From: Chionoecetes opilio
Taxonomy: Eukaryota > Arthropoda > Malacostraca > Decapoda > Majidae
Reading direction: 5' to 3'
Length of the DNA stretch: 64,000 nt
NCBI GenBank assembly: GCA_016584305.1
Contig: JACEEZ010006407.1
Span: 22,501 to 86,500, forward strand
The translations under genes were made by a program, and so were the position numbers. The notes beneath the pieces were generated by a model. It saw only the letters and a list, made by a program, of their open reading frames with translations. It made no database searches and had not been told where the DNA came from. Every line of letters begins with the position of its first letter. Within the stretch, counting starts at the first letter, position 1. Below, in pieces: positions 43,196-54,391 of the stretch.

Positions 43196-44888
43196 TCAGG
43201 GCCAATCTGGGGATCCGCCTTTTCCACACATTCCCTCGACCTTGAGGTACTGGATCTGGTCAATGATGGAATTTGACCCAGCCCTTCTATAAGTCGGTCC
43301 GTGTGGTATTGGAGGCTGGTCAGGTATTTCTTGTAGGACCTTGTCTAGCCTCCGCTTGAAAGTATCTGTGCAGCACCCTGTTATGTCTCTGACTGACCTT
43401 GGCAGGCAGTTAAACAGTCTGGGTGCTGTATTACAGAAACTCTCTGCCTGGATAGTTTTCAGTCTTTGGGATGTGCTGCCAATTGATTTTCTTTGGCAAA
43501 CTCGCCCTAACCTTGGGAGTTCCCTGCTCTTGATGAATTCCTCTCCTCTAGGTGTTGGGTTTGGCACCTTGCCCTCAAGAATTTTCCAGGTGTATATTAT
43601 TATGTATCTCTCTCGTCGTCTCTGTAGAGAGTACAATTTTAAGTGTTGGAGTCGTTCCCAGTAGTCAAGGGAAACTCCAATGTTAAGCTTGCGTGTGAAT
43701 ACTCTTTGCAGCTGTTCCAATTGTTGTATCTCCTTCACTCTGTGAGGAGACCATAGCTGACAAGAGTATTCCAGTCTGGAGACAACGAGAGTTTTCCACA
43801 GTGGTAGGAGGTGATTTGGGTTTCGGGTGATGAAAGTTCGGAGGATGTAGCCAGATGTTTGTCGAGCAGTCTTTGCTATCTGGTTGATATGGCTGCTGAA
43901 TGTGCAGTCCTTACTCATGACTACACCGAGGTCCCGGAGGGACTCTTTTTCATCAATCCTCTCATCACCTACATTGTATCCAAATTCCTTCAGGTTGTTA
44001 TTAGGACCATATCTAATGAGCTCAAATTTTTGTTTATTAAATTTCATGTTGTTTTTGTCAGACCGTTTATATATTTTGTCCAGGTCTTTCTGTAACTTTT
44101 CTGAGTCCTCTTCAGTGGTAATGGCCCGGCTTATCCTGGTATCATCCGCAAAAGATGTAACTCTTGATGATTCTATCTGTTGGTCAATATCTCCAATCAC
44201 CACCAGGAATAGGAGTGGCCCCAGTACTGAGCCTTGCGGAACCCCACTTTTCACTTCTGCGCCATTTGAGTGGACACCGTCAACTACTACTTTTTGTTGC
44301 CGGCAGATTAAAAAGTGGTAAGAGCCGAGGCCCCAGCTTTCCGCCAATGCCCATACTTTTTACTTTGTGAAGGAGTAGCCCGTGGTCCACCTTGTCGAAT
44401 GCCTTGGCAAAGTCAAGGTAGACCACGTCGACATTTCGGCCGTCTTTCACTTCATCTAGGACGTTTGCATAGTGGTCGAGGAGTTGTGACAGGCAGGATC
44501 TTCCTCTACGAAAACCATGGTGTCCCGGGTTAAATTGTGTTGTGGACTCTAGGTGGTCAACAATTTTCTTCCGGACAACCCTCTCGAAGATCTTTATGAT
44601 ATGGGAGGTGAGAACCACAGGTCTGTAATTGGGTGGCAGCCCTCTTGAACCCCCTTTAAATATTGGGGTGACCAGTCCCTCTTTAAACTGGTTTGGTATC
44701 TCACCACTGTCCAGAGATCTTCTCCACATCATATAGATTGGGGTTGCTAAATAGTCTTTGCATTTTTTCAAAAGGATGGCAGCAATATTGTCGGGTCCCC
44801 CAGCTGAGTTTAAAGATATGTTGTTTATTTCTTCCACTACATTTTGGTGTGAAAAGTATGTCCGACAGTGTTTTTCCATTTTCCCCAC
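43196..44888 (-). pseudogene. Reverse transcriptase of the CR1/Jockey-like LINE
   Basis: The frame 44888-44280 holds SAGGPDNIAAILLKKC, NYRPVVLTSHIIKIFERVV, GFRRGRSCLSQLLDHY and VVYLDFAKAFDKVDH. After a frameshift near 44310 the frame 44347-43196 holds VKSGVPQGSVLGPLLFLV, SFADDTRI (active site) and LRDLGVVMSKDCTFSSHI, and runs through the C-terminal helices to a stop at 43196. RT motifs are complete apart from the frame breaks. The FADDT active site and domain order fit CR1/Rex/Jockey-type enzymes. Confidence 0.87.
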
Positions 44889-46200
44889 TATCAGTGTTTA
44901 TATCAAAGAATGTCTGAGGGGAAGATATCTTCATTTCTTGTATGGGGTCACTGTATACACTTTGGTACTGCTCCTCAAGTATGCTGGCCATGGATAAGGG
45001 ATCTTCAACGAGCTTATTATTTTTATCCATCAGAGGTCCGATATTTTTTCTGCATTCTAGCTTTTTCTTTGCAAAGCGATAGAAACACTTGGGATTTTGC
45101 TTTATCGCGGCCACCGCCATCAATTCCTCAAATTCTCTTTCTTTCTGATGGGAGAGTTTTAGTTTCACTTCTATTTCCTCTATTTGTTTTTCAGTGTTTT
45201 GTCTAACATTTGGGCTGATGTTGGGATTCACCAGCTTCTTGGTAAGTTTTGATCTATTTCTCATCAACACTTTACGGTCACGAGGAATATTATTTTTGCG
45301 CAGAAAGTCATTCTTTAATGGGATATGCTTGTTGCACACTGTTTCACAAGTCCTAAGGAAAGCTTCTAACATTTCAGACACTGATTCACATTTATCTAAG
45401 TTATCCCAATTGACTTCAGAAAGTTCTGCATTTATTGCATCCCAGTTTGCCTTTTTACTATGAAAGTTTAAATGTCGCAGGCCTTCAACCTTATTGTTTT
45501 CTTTCACTACCCTATGTTTTTGGGTTACTTTTCTCCGGGCATCGAGGCGAACTTCCACTAGGTCGTGATCTGATACAATAGTTTTGATCAGCTGGAGACT
45601 GTGGATTCTTTCTGTATTGTTCACAAACACTAGATCCAGGATGTTGTTTTTCCTTGTCGGTTCCTCCACTATCTGTTCCAGAAAGTTATTTTCAGCAAAA
45701 CTTAAAAGGCGGTTAGCTTGTTCCTGCTCACTAGTTGTTCCTCCACTGATTTTCCTGGAAAGCCATTCAATAATTGGGAAGTTGAAGTCACCCATTAAAA
45801 TCAACTCAGTTTTTCTGGTATTGACTGCAGATTCTTCTAATTTTACCGAAAGCTCGTTCATCATATTCATAAAATTTTTGGAGTCAGAATTTGGTGGCCG
45901 ATACATCACTACAACTACAAGTCTCCTGGACTTAAGTTCTATTTTCAGCATACCATTTACTACACTGTCTGAGTATGAGAACACTGAGCCGACGTCTCGT
46001 GCTAAGTCATCTCGCACGTATAATGCTACACCACCATGAGATCGGTCTTTCCTATCTGCTCGGTATAGGGTGTAGTTGCTGATTTTCACCTCCTCGTCTA
46101 ATATTTCACCAGTTAGGTGGGTCTCTGTGAACCCCATCAGCAAATAATTTTTCTCCCTTGCCATTTCTGCAATATATGGTATTTTGGCTTGATTGCTCAT
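44701..46200 (-). pseudogene. APE endonuclease and RT start of the CR1/Jockey-like LINE
   Basis: A 499-residue frame begins shortly after a CNIQGL-type start. It has MGFTETHLTGE and VVVMYRPPNSDSKNF, then MGDFNFPIIEWLS and VSDHDLVEVRLDARR, the full set of APE motifs. A linker with HIPLKNDFLRKNN and FYRFAKKKLECRKNIG follows, and the frame is lost at about 44870 just before the RT. This domain would nick target DNA. It is the best-preserved endonuclease in the window. Confidence 0.87.
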
Positions 46201-46265
46201 GGGGAACAGACCCTGTATATTACATAGTAGTAATGTATTACATAGTACATTATATTATAGTAGGA

Positions 46266-48170
46266 TACCGTTCCCACAGCGCCCTGGTCTAACTCCTCTG
46301 CGAAGCCGCCCAAGCCCTGCAAGCCGACTGTCCTCGTCCCTCGTCACCCAGGCTCAGTCAACTCTCCTGGCACAACAAGAAACCATCGCATCACTGCAAG
46401 CCAGCCTGGCGTCGTTGTCTGCCGCTGGCCAGCGTCCCTCAGGAAGGACTCCTGCCGGGGCCACGCCGGAGAAATGTGAGCTGGAAATGTCTTCGGCAGG
46501 TTTTAGAACGTGGCGGCGGTCGGTGGAGGCATGGCTGTCCCTCTCAAGATGTCCGGATCAAGAAGCCGTGCTCCACATTCGCCTGTTGTGTGTTGCTGAC
46601 CTGCAGCGGGCCCTGGACGTCAAGTTCACCACAGGTCAGTGGCAGGCCATGCCTACGAAGGAAGCTCTGGACGCCATCGGGAAGATCGTGTTGCGTGCAT
46701 CGAATCAGGCAGTGCGCTGGTCTGACTTCTTCAGTGTTTGTCAGGCCATCGGTGAGCCTGTCAGTGCTTTCTTTGTGCGGTGTGCCCAGCGCGCCATGGA
46801 TTGTGAGTTCCAGTGTCCCCAATGCGAGTGTAACCTCTCAAGAGTATATGCTCTTGCGTAAGGTGATGGTAGGTCTAGGTGACTCAGTCCTGAAACAGGA
46901 AGTGTTTCGACAGTGCCATACATTTGATGATGTGGAGAGCCTTAGGGCCTTCTGTGTTTCGTTTGAGGCGGCCCGGCGGGACGCTACCTCCATGCACGGC
47001 GGGAAAAATTCGCGCGAATGTGAGATGGCGGGCGCTGACGTCACGCCTGATGACGTCAGCGATGATGACTTCGCCTCCCGCCAGCTTGTGGTTGCCGCTT
47101 CGCGCCACAATTCCACATACACCCACAAGTCGTGTCGCTGGTGTGGGTATAAGCATGCTCCCGATAGAGCGTCCTGCCCCGCTCAGCATGCCACCTGTGA
47201 TGCATGCGGGAAGCCTGGGCACTTCAAGAGGAGGTGCAAGAGCTACAGGAAGCGGGAGGTTGGCAAGGCTGTAAACAGTGTGACGGTCGGCGCCGCAGGT
47301 ATCGCCCCAGAGCCACTTCTGCAGGTGCAGTTAGCACCGCAGGTGGGTGGTCAGACGTGTACCACCACAGCGGTGGCCGACACGGGAGCCCAGGTGTGTG
47401 TGGCTGGCCCAGCCCTAATAGCATCGCTCGGTCTCCGGCCTGCGCTGTTACAGCGTCGGGCTGGCCTCAGAGACCTGGCCAAGATACCGCTGGCCTGCCT
47501 TGGAGCGGCGCCCTGCCACATCAGCCTCCCAGGGCGCTCAACACTGCAAGAGGTGCACTTTGTCAAGTCCGTGGAGCGCCTTTATCTCTCGTGCACCGTC
47601 TGTAAGGAGTTGGGGCTAGTACACAGCGACTTCCCACACACACCGCCGACCGTTGCTGCTGCGGAGATAACCGAAGATGTTCCCGGCAGCCCCCCGGCCA
47701 GACCTCCCTCGCTGCCGCTGCCGCCGCTGAAGGAGAACGTTCCGCGGCTAGAGGAATGGTTGCTGAGGCAGTTCTCGTCGACAACATTCAACACTGACAG
47801 GAACCCACTACCTGTCATGGAAGGCGCGCCGCATCACATCCACCTACTGGAGGGCGCACAGTCCCACGTCTGCCACACCCCTGCTTCGGTCCCCAAGCAT
47901 TGGAGGGCTGAGGTTAAGCAGCAGCTCGACGATGATGTTAAAAGAGGCGTGATTCGCCCGATCCCCGCGGGTGAGGCCACGGAGTGGTGTGCGCCACCAC
48001 CACCACGCATGGTGGTGGTGGCGAAAAAGTCAGGCAAGCCACGCAGGACTGTAGACTTCCAGAAGCTAAATGCGTGGTGCCGCCGTGAAACACACCACAC
48101 GCCGGCGCCCTTCGACATGGTGTCCGACATCCCCCCACACTCCTACAAGACGGTGATGGACGCTCACGCA
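46266..48170 (+). pseudogene. gag-protease-RT start of gypsy-like element B
   Basis: A capsid-like part is read in one frame to about 46840, then a frameshift leads into the frame 46476-48251. That has zinc knuckles (CRWCGYKHAPDRASC and CDACGKPGHFKRRC), a retropepsin site (ADTGAQVCVAG), and the RT N-terminus with VAKKSGKPRRTVDFQKLN and KTVMDAH. RT similarity stops at about 48165, before the catalytic palm, and the rest of pol and the 3' LTR are missing. It is in opposite orientation to element A. Confidence 0.87.
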
Positions 48171-48369
48171 TTTTTCAAATTTGTTAAATGCTATTGCAAG
48201 AGGTATCAGTGGAAAGGTCTTGAAACAAACTTTGCAATGACACCAAGATGACCCTCCTAGGACCTAAAATAAGAAAGTTACATCAAATAGAAGTTAGCTT
48301 TTTGGGCATATTTTTGTCTTATAAAACAATAGGATTATTGTGACCGAAAAAAATTTGGCATCATGAACA

Positions 48370-48560
48370 CTCATGGTTAGGTTAGGTTAGGTTAGGTTAG
48401 GTTAGGTTAGGTTAGGTTTCATTAAAACATAAGGTTAGGTTAGGTTTCATTTTTTTTTTTTTTGGTTTGCGCAAAATAAAACTAGCACCATTAGAACAAG
48501 CACCTATTGTAGGCCAAGAAAAAGTAGTTGGTGTCTCTGAAAACGAACGTGAAACTCTCC
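48370..48560 (-). mobile_element. Dispersed repeat with an array of TTAGG units
   Basis: About nine GGTTA units (48374-48416) are followed by TTCATTAAAACATAAGGTTA and a poly(T) stretch, then AATAAAACTAGCACCATT and TAGGCCAAGAAAAAGTAGTT. The reverse complement resembles 19740-19990. The TTAGG array therefore appears as an expansion inside a dispersed element and not a true telomere. Confidence 0.6.
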
Positions 48561-49035
48561 TCCATAATTACCAAACAAACAAACAGAACGAACGAACAAC
48601 GAAATGAAAAACAGTGCATTGACGTCGATTACAGATAGCCTGATAAAATTGTTGCTACTCGATAAAAACTTATCAAATTCGACATATAGACGGACAAATA
48701 ACTAAAGAAACTTATTTTATTAGTTTCAAGATTAATTTCACTCGCCTTCAGCAAAATTGACGAGCGTTTTGGCGACCTGTTACGAAACACATCTCCATTT
48801 CCGCGGAATGTACGTGATTTCAGAAATGTTCCGAGAATTTTCGAGAATTGTTTCTGCAACGAGTTGAGGGGTCAATGTGTGTACTACGTCATCAAATCAT
48901 GTGTAAGCTCGTGCAATCACAGGAAAACACACAAAAAACTGATTTCTTAGGGGGTTCACAACACAACTTTAGCGCTAAATTTTGCCAATTTCGATGAAAA
49001 GAAAACGGGGCTGAGCTGAAATGTTGACAAAGTTG
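48561..49035. other. No gene seen; AT-rich
   Basis: A CAAACAAACAGAACGAACGAACAAC stretch (tetranucleotide-like) and AT-rich sequence with a short frame of no recognisable motif, up to the break in the RT of element A. Confidence 0.4.
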
Positions 49036-49059
49036 TCAAGCGTGAAATCGGAGAATATG

Positions 49060-50208
49060 CACATACCTATCCACTGTGCGTCGTGGTTCACCATTTTTCT
49101 TTGCACATACAATCATGCGGTGGCACCAAGTAACAGGTTCGCCAATGGGGACTGGTTCGACGACGCGAAGCCTTACGTCTTGGTCTAGGCCAGCTTTGAC
49201 TTTCTCACACCAGTGAATGGGGACTGGGATTGCTTTGTGGCATGCGGTGGGCTCTGCGTCTGGATTGATCATTAATCTCATGGGTGGACCGTTCATCATC
49301 TGTAGTGGTTGGTGTTCACATGTATTGAATGTGCTGCTACTGTAGTAGTTAATCATCCACTGTTTTAGTTTGGGAACATTATCAGCTGTGGGTGGAAAGG
49401 GCAGTGTGTCTGGCATTGGTGGCGGTAACTGACGGTGTGGGCAGGAGCATGGTAGTGATCCTTTTTCGGATGAGTCTGCGGCTTGGGATAGGGTTGATGA
49501 CATGACTTTCCCTACTGTCGGGAAGTGGTTGGTGATCATGCCAGGCGCTACACATGCTTCGCGGCTGAGGAAGATCCTGTCAGAATCATCCGTGACATAC
49601 ACCACCTGTCTAGTTTCTATTGGTTTCCCTTGTCGGTCCGTTCCAGCGAAGCGGAGGATTGCTGCACCAAGGATGTTTATACCTTCGTTGTTAGCTGCAT
49701 GCATTCTCATGGAGACTGGGATGAGGTCTTTTTTGCAGAGGCCAAGGCGACGAATCATCACCATGCTGGCAAGACAGCATTGGCAGCCCGTGTCGGCCAT
49801 TACTGGGAGGTTCATGGTATGTGTGGTGGCCTTCAATGGAAATCCCAGGTCTCTGTAGTCCGCTCCCAATGCAGACGCAGATAACTTAATGATTGGTTGT
49901 GCACGTGATGCTTGTCGTCCCCAGCAGTCCGAAATCTGGTCATACAGGTGATGGCTCAGTGTCAATGAACGACCGATAGCTTGTTTGCCATCCTGGCTAA
50001 CATTGGATATAAGGGTGCTAGTGGTACCTTGGGGTTGTCCTCCCGTGTCTTCAGAGGTGGTGGATGGGATGCTGCAAAGGGCCTGGAAGACGCTACCCTC
50101 GTCATCCGCTGCAGCTGCATTGGAGCCGCTGGACATACTGCGACACATAACTGTAAAGTGATGTAGCTTGTTACACCTTCGACAGGTGTGATTAAATTCC
50201 GGGCACAC
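49060..50208 (-). pseudogene. Zinc knuckle, protease and RT N-terminus of element A
   Basis: The frame starts with the knuckle CRRCNKLHHFTVMC, continues through a linker to the retropepsin site ADTGCQCC, then FLSREACVAPGMI, and reaches the RT N-terminus with VPIHWCEKVKAGLDQDV, then VTWCHRMIVCAKKNGEPRRT. It departs from RT sequence at about 49075, so the palm with the YxDD motif is absent from this element. The remaining tail to 49036 is unrelated. The organisation resembles element B, although sequence identity is modest. Confidence 0.88.
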
Positions 50209-50216
50209 CTTTTTCC

Positions 50217-51059
50217 TTATGAAGGGTGGAGCTTTCTTGCTGTGACCATTCTACCACAGTAGGAACAGCCACCTGGTGAATTCGTGTCTAGACTGCTTTC
50301 CCATTTGGGTGGGGTGGCACTGACTTGTGTTTTATTCCTTTTATAAAGACTGTGAGTGACGGCTGCGCCTTGTGAGTGAGTAAGTGTGATAGCAGAGCGC
50401 TTGCCAGCTTCTTTAGCCTCAATACATTTGAACATCTCCTCAAGGGGCATTTCTTGGTTAGGGCTCCCCAATAGGTCAAGCTGTATTTCACTGTCATTCA
50501 AACCTCTGGCTAACACATCTCGCAAGATCTCATCTGTGTAATGAACATCAGTATTACAATTCTGGCACTGTAGCACGAACTTACATACATTGGCCTGACC
50601 TGTGATACGAGCTCCGAAGGCACGTATTGGTTCATCGTGATCTTGTGTCATGTTATGCAATGTGAATCTGGCTACCATTGCGTTTTCTTCTCTGGCAGCG
50701 AGTTTTTTCATAGCTGCAAGCACAGACTCCTCTGTTGCCTCTGCCAGACTTGTGACAGTGGATCTGGTCAGGTCTCTACGTAAGCCATCTTCACAGCATT
50801 CTAGCAGCTGTATGATCTTTTCCTGTCCTGTGACCTTTGTAGCCGAGACATACTCCTTCCATCGAGTCAAAAAGTAAGACCATTCCTCACCTGATCCGGC
50901 AGATGATATTGTGGGCCTCGTGACTTTCTCTACCTTGGCCGTTTGTGGGGTGCTGTGTTCTGCTGTTGAGTGCATCTGTAGGAGTTGCACCACGATTGCT
51001 GCATCCAGGGCATCCGTGGTAAACTCGCATCCAGACACAGGGCAACTGACGGCAGGCAT
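50217..51059 (-). pseudogene. gag of element A
   Basis: A 280-residue frame that begins 87 nt inside the right LTR. The N-terminus has a C-x4-C-type motif (CPVSGCEF..H). The centre has capsid-like helices (WSYFLTRWKEYVSATK, IIQLLECCEDGLRRDL, EPIRAFGARITGQANVC). It ends in CSYCGR, the start of a first zinc knuckle, after which the frame shifts and continues as the next entry downstream (left). Structural protein of the particle; the boundary to pol is blurred by the frameshift. Confidence 0.85.
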
Positions 51060-51714
51060 GGTTGCTTGTAGCCGTGTAAAGCAGTGGGTACAGATGGGTC
51101 AGGTGGTAGGTTTCACAGCCAGGGGCCAATAGTCGTAAACATAAATAGGTATTGAGACCATTTGTCGTGTTCATGAGGTTTATTCCATGATGACAATGTT
51201 CACGACTGGAATAACAGAATACATTCGTTAGACAATGCCCATAACATATAGTAACCGTAATATGACCATGAACATAATACATCCTTTATTGTCTTCACAT
51301 TAACGTACCTATTGTATAGTGTTAACTGCACGTGGCTGCTGGCGCGTGGGGCGGCTGTGTGTATTGACGTAGCTTACTCCCTGATAGGGCTGGGCGAGAA
51401 CCGGTTCTGGAACCGGTTCCGACGGTTCCGCCACGACTGGCTAGGAACCGGTTCCGCCTTAACGGTTCCTCAGTAATCTACATGACTTGACGGTAGCTAT
51501 CAATGGCGTACCCAAAAATTTGAAAAGTGGGGGGCCAAACAAAACAAAACGGTTATACAAAAGTCGTGTTTTCACGGAAATAAGGCGAAGAAATGATTTT
51601 TTTTGTGTGGATTAGGTAGGTAGGTATTTTGAATGAACATTCAACATACTTATGCAAAGAAAAAATTAGTCTGGACGAATACTTTGATATAAATAAGTTA
51701 TATACTGGCAAGGT

Positions 51715-52018
51715 AAAGGTAAAGATGGGAGCATACGCTATAAGCTGCGCGTGGCATGCGGTGCTCATCTCCGTGGCATTAGCCCTTAGAGCCTGTGGTG
51801 GGTGAGAATTCCCGTTACCCCGGGACACAGGGCTAGTGTGACTCCCGGGTTACCACAGTTACCTTCCCCAGGTTACCCCAGGTACCCATTTATCAACCCC
51901 GAAAGGAAGGAAGAACAGCTGGGTAGGCTGGTCACCGACTTGCCCTGGCCCGGGATCGAACCAGGGCCCGCAGATTCGTAGCCAGGCACGCCAGCCACTT
52001 CACCACGGAGGCGACATA
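51715..52018 (-). mobile_element. tRNA-derived SINE inside the hAT-like element
   Basis: On the minus strand GGTGAAGTGGCTGGC (A-box-like, near 52005) and GGTTCGATCCCGGGCC (B box, near 51965-51950) have tRNA-like spacing. A body with AGCTGTTCTTCCTTCCTTTC and TGGGTACCTGGGGTAACC follows. Its family differs from the other SINEs here. Confidence 0.78.
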
Positions 52019-52397
52019 CTGGCAGGGATAAAAAATCGTTTAAAAAATGTTTTTCGTTCGATGAATATATTTATTTATTATTATTTATTCTTTGCAAAAG
52101 GGGGGCCATGACCGCATGCCCCCCCCCCCCCCCCCCATGCCATGCCATGAAATGTGGACAACTGGTAGAGATGCAATGTGGACAACTGGTAAGCCGGCCA
52201 CACACACACCGGCGCGGCCTGTCCGGCCGACAAAAAGTGGCGAGGCATCATTCGCCGGACGAGACCCACACACACCGACCGCCTCATGAAAATATACAGT
52301 ACACGTCGGACCGCCGTGGTGACAACATGAATCCGCTGTCCGACAATGACTTGTTGGTGATGGCTGCATGTGCAGCCATATATAATACCTATATATA

Positions 52398-52875
52398 AGG
52401 CCTCTTCCATTTGCGACATTTCAAGAACCAGTTCACGGAACCCAAGAGTTCAGGCGTTCCATTTGCGCACGAAAACCTGGGTCAGAGGCAAAGCGCGTAG
52501 TGACTTAGCAAAACCCGTGAACTTTCTCTACTCACATTGAGAGGTGGGTAGCTTGGGTAGAGTTTTCAGTTCATAACAAACAATGGTCGCCTTGGGCCCT
52601 ATTTCTCTTATCGTGAAGGGTTTTCCGCATGCACGAGTCGGAGAGGATGTCAGACGGCATAAAAGAGGCATACATGGCTGGTGGAGCCATGCGTTCCCGC
52701 GATCTTAAACTTGATATGATCCCTTCACATAGCAGCTAGCTGAGTTATATCTCTCGTTATCTCTCTCTCGTTATCTCTCTTTATCTCTCTCTCTCTTGTT
52801 ATCTCTCTCTCTCGTTATCTCTCTCGCGATATATCTCTCTCGTTATCTCTCGTTATCTCTCCCTCTCGTTATTTT

Positions 52876-52948
<73 letters not shown>

Positions 52949-52958
52949 CTCTCTTTCT

Positions 52959-53014
<56 letters not shown>

Positions 53015-53178
53015 CTCTCTCTCTCTTCTCTCTCTCTCTCTAAATTGCCTCGCCAGCTGAGTATGTTTGTAAACAAAAAACGGGGTTCTTGCGTTCCATT
53101 TGTGACACGCGAACCCAACCCTGAACCCTGAACTGAAAGAACTGGTTCATGCAACTTGGGCACAAATGGAAGAGGCCT
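52398..53178. mobile_element. Second nested element with AGGCCTCTTCCATTTG ends
   Basis: The inverted ends AGGCCTCTTCCATTTGCG and CACAAATGGAAGAGGCCT match over 18 bp with one difference. ATA occurs on both sides. GAACC(A/C)..TTCA phrases are mirrored just inside. The core is the CT array at 52735-53045. Confidence 0.8.
52735..53045. repeat. (CT)n-rich simple repeat
   Basis: CTCTCGTTAT units pass into long pure CT runs and back into CTTCTCT blocks. It lies at the centre of a nested inverted-repeat element, as in the element at 36069-36938. Confidence 0.95.
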
Positions 53179-53624
53179 ATAATACGTCATACTAAATATA
53201 ATAAGTCATATATAATACCTATATTATCATAAATACAATTATAACTGGTAGCTACAATTAGTCATTATCTGGCCGAGCGAGGGGCGGGCCGCGCCGGAAG
53301 GCACCCACACACACGCAGGCGGTAGGCCGCGCCGGACAGAATTTTCAAGCGCAGACTGATTTTCATCCGGCCGCTGCGACAGGCCCCGCCGGATGAAAAA
53401 CACCCCCACACACACACCGGCCGCCTCTAGCCACGCCCCTTTTCGTAGGCCGGACAGGCCGCGCCGGTGTGTGTGTGGCCGGCTGTAGAGACGAAATGTG
53501 GACAACATGAACGGCACAGGTGTTGTGTAACTTGGATACTTTTCTCAGGTAAATGGAGCTTGTATTTGTATTAATAATATGACTCATAGGCAGTGGCGTA
53601 CCGCAAAGACTAAATTATAATATA

Positions 53625-54175
<551 letters not shown>

Positions 54176-54391
54176 TTTTTATTTTTTATTTGCTATATTT
54201 TTTATTATTATTATTATTATTTTTATTATCGGAACCGGTTCCGGACCGGTTCAAACGATTCCGCGAGTCTGTGGAACCGGAACCTGCGGTTCCAAAATTA
54301 ACGGTTCCTGCCCAGCCCTACTCCCTGAGTGTGCTCTCTATCCGGTGGATAACAGAAGACGGTATAAGGAGTACTATATCGATATGCTCTA

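Larger units (their letters stand above)
43148..46260 (-). mobile_element. CR1/Jockey-like LINE inserted in element B leader
   Basis: Minus-strand endonuclease and RT are followed by a 3' tail of GGTAAGGTAAGGTA repeats, as in CR1-type elements that lack poly(A). TAGGA occurs on both sides (43143-43147 and 46261-46265), a probable target duplication. The frames are broken by only two frameshifts, so the insertion is rather young. Confidence 0.85.
52192..53484. mobile_element. Nested GC-rich element with 37-bp terminal inverted repeats
   Basis: The left end AGCCGGCCACACACACACCG and right end CGGTGTGTGTGTGGCCGGCT are perfect mirrors continuing over about 37 bp. GTA flanks both sides (52189-52191 and 53485-53487). 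Partial copies of the terminal sequence recur internally near 52260, 53300 and 53410. It contains another nested element and no transposase. Confidence 0.88.

Noticed and set aside
48374..48416. True telomere or chromosome end
   Set aside because: Only about nine units, with ordinary sequence on both sides and an element relative elsewhere.
53189..53240. Separate element suggested by repeated TATAATACCTATA phrases
   Set aside because: The phrase also occurs at 52370-52395 and is best explained as target-site sequence around the nested element.
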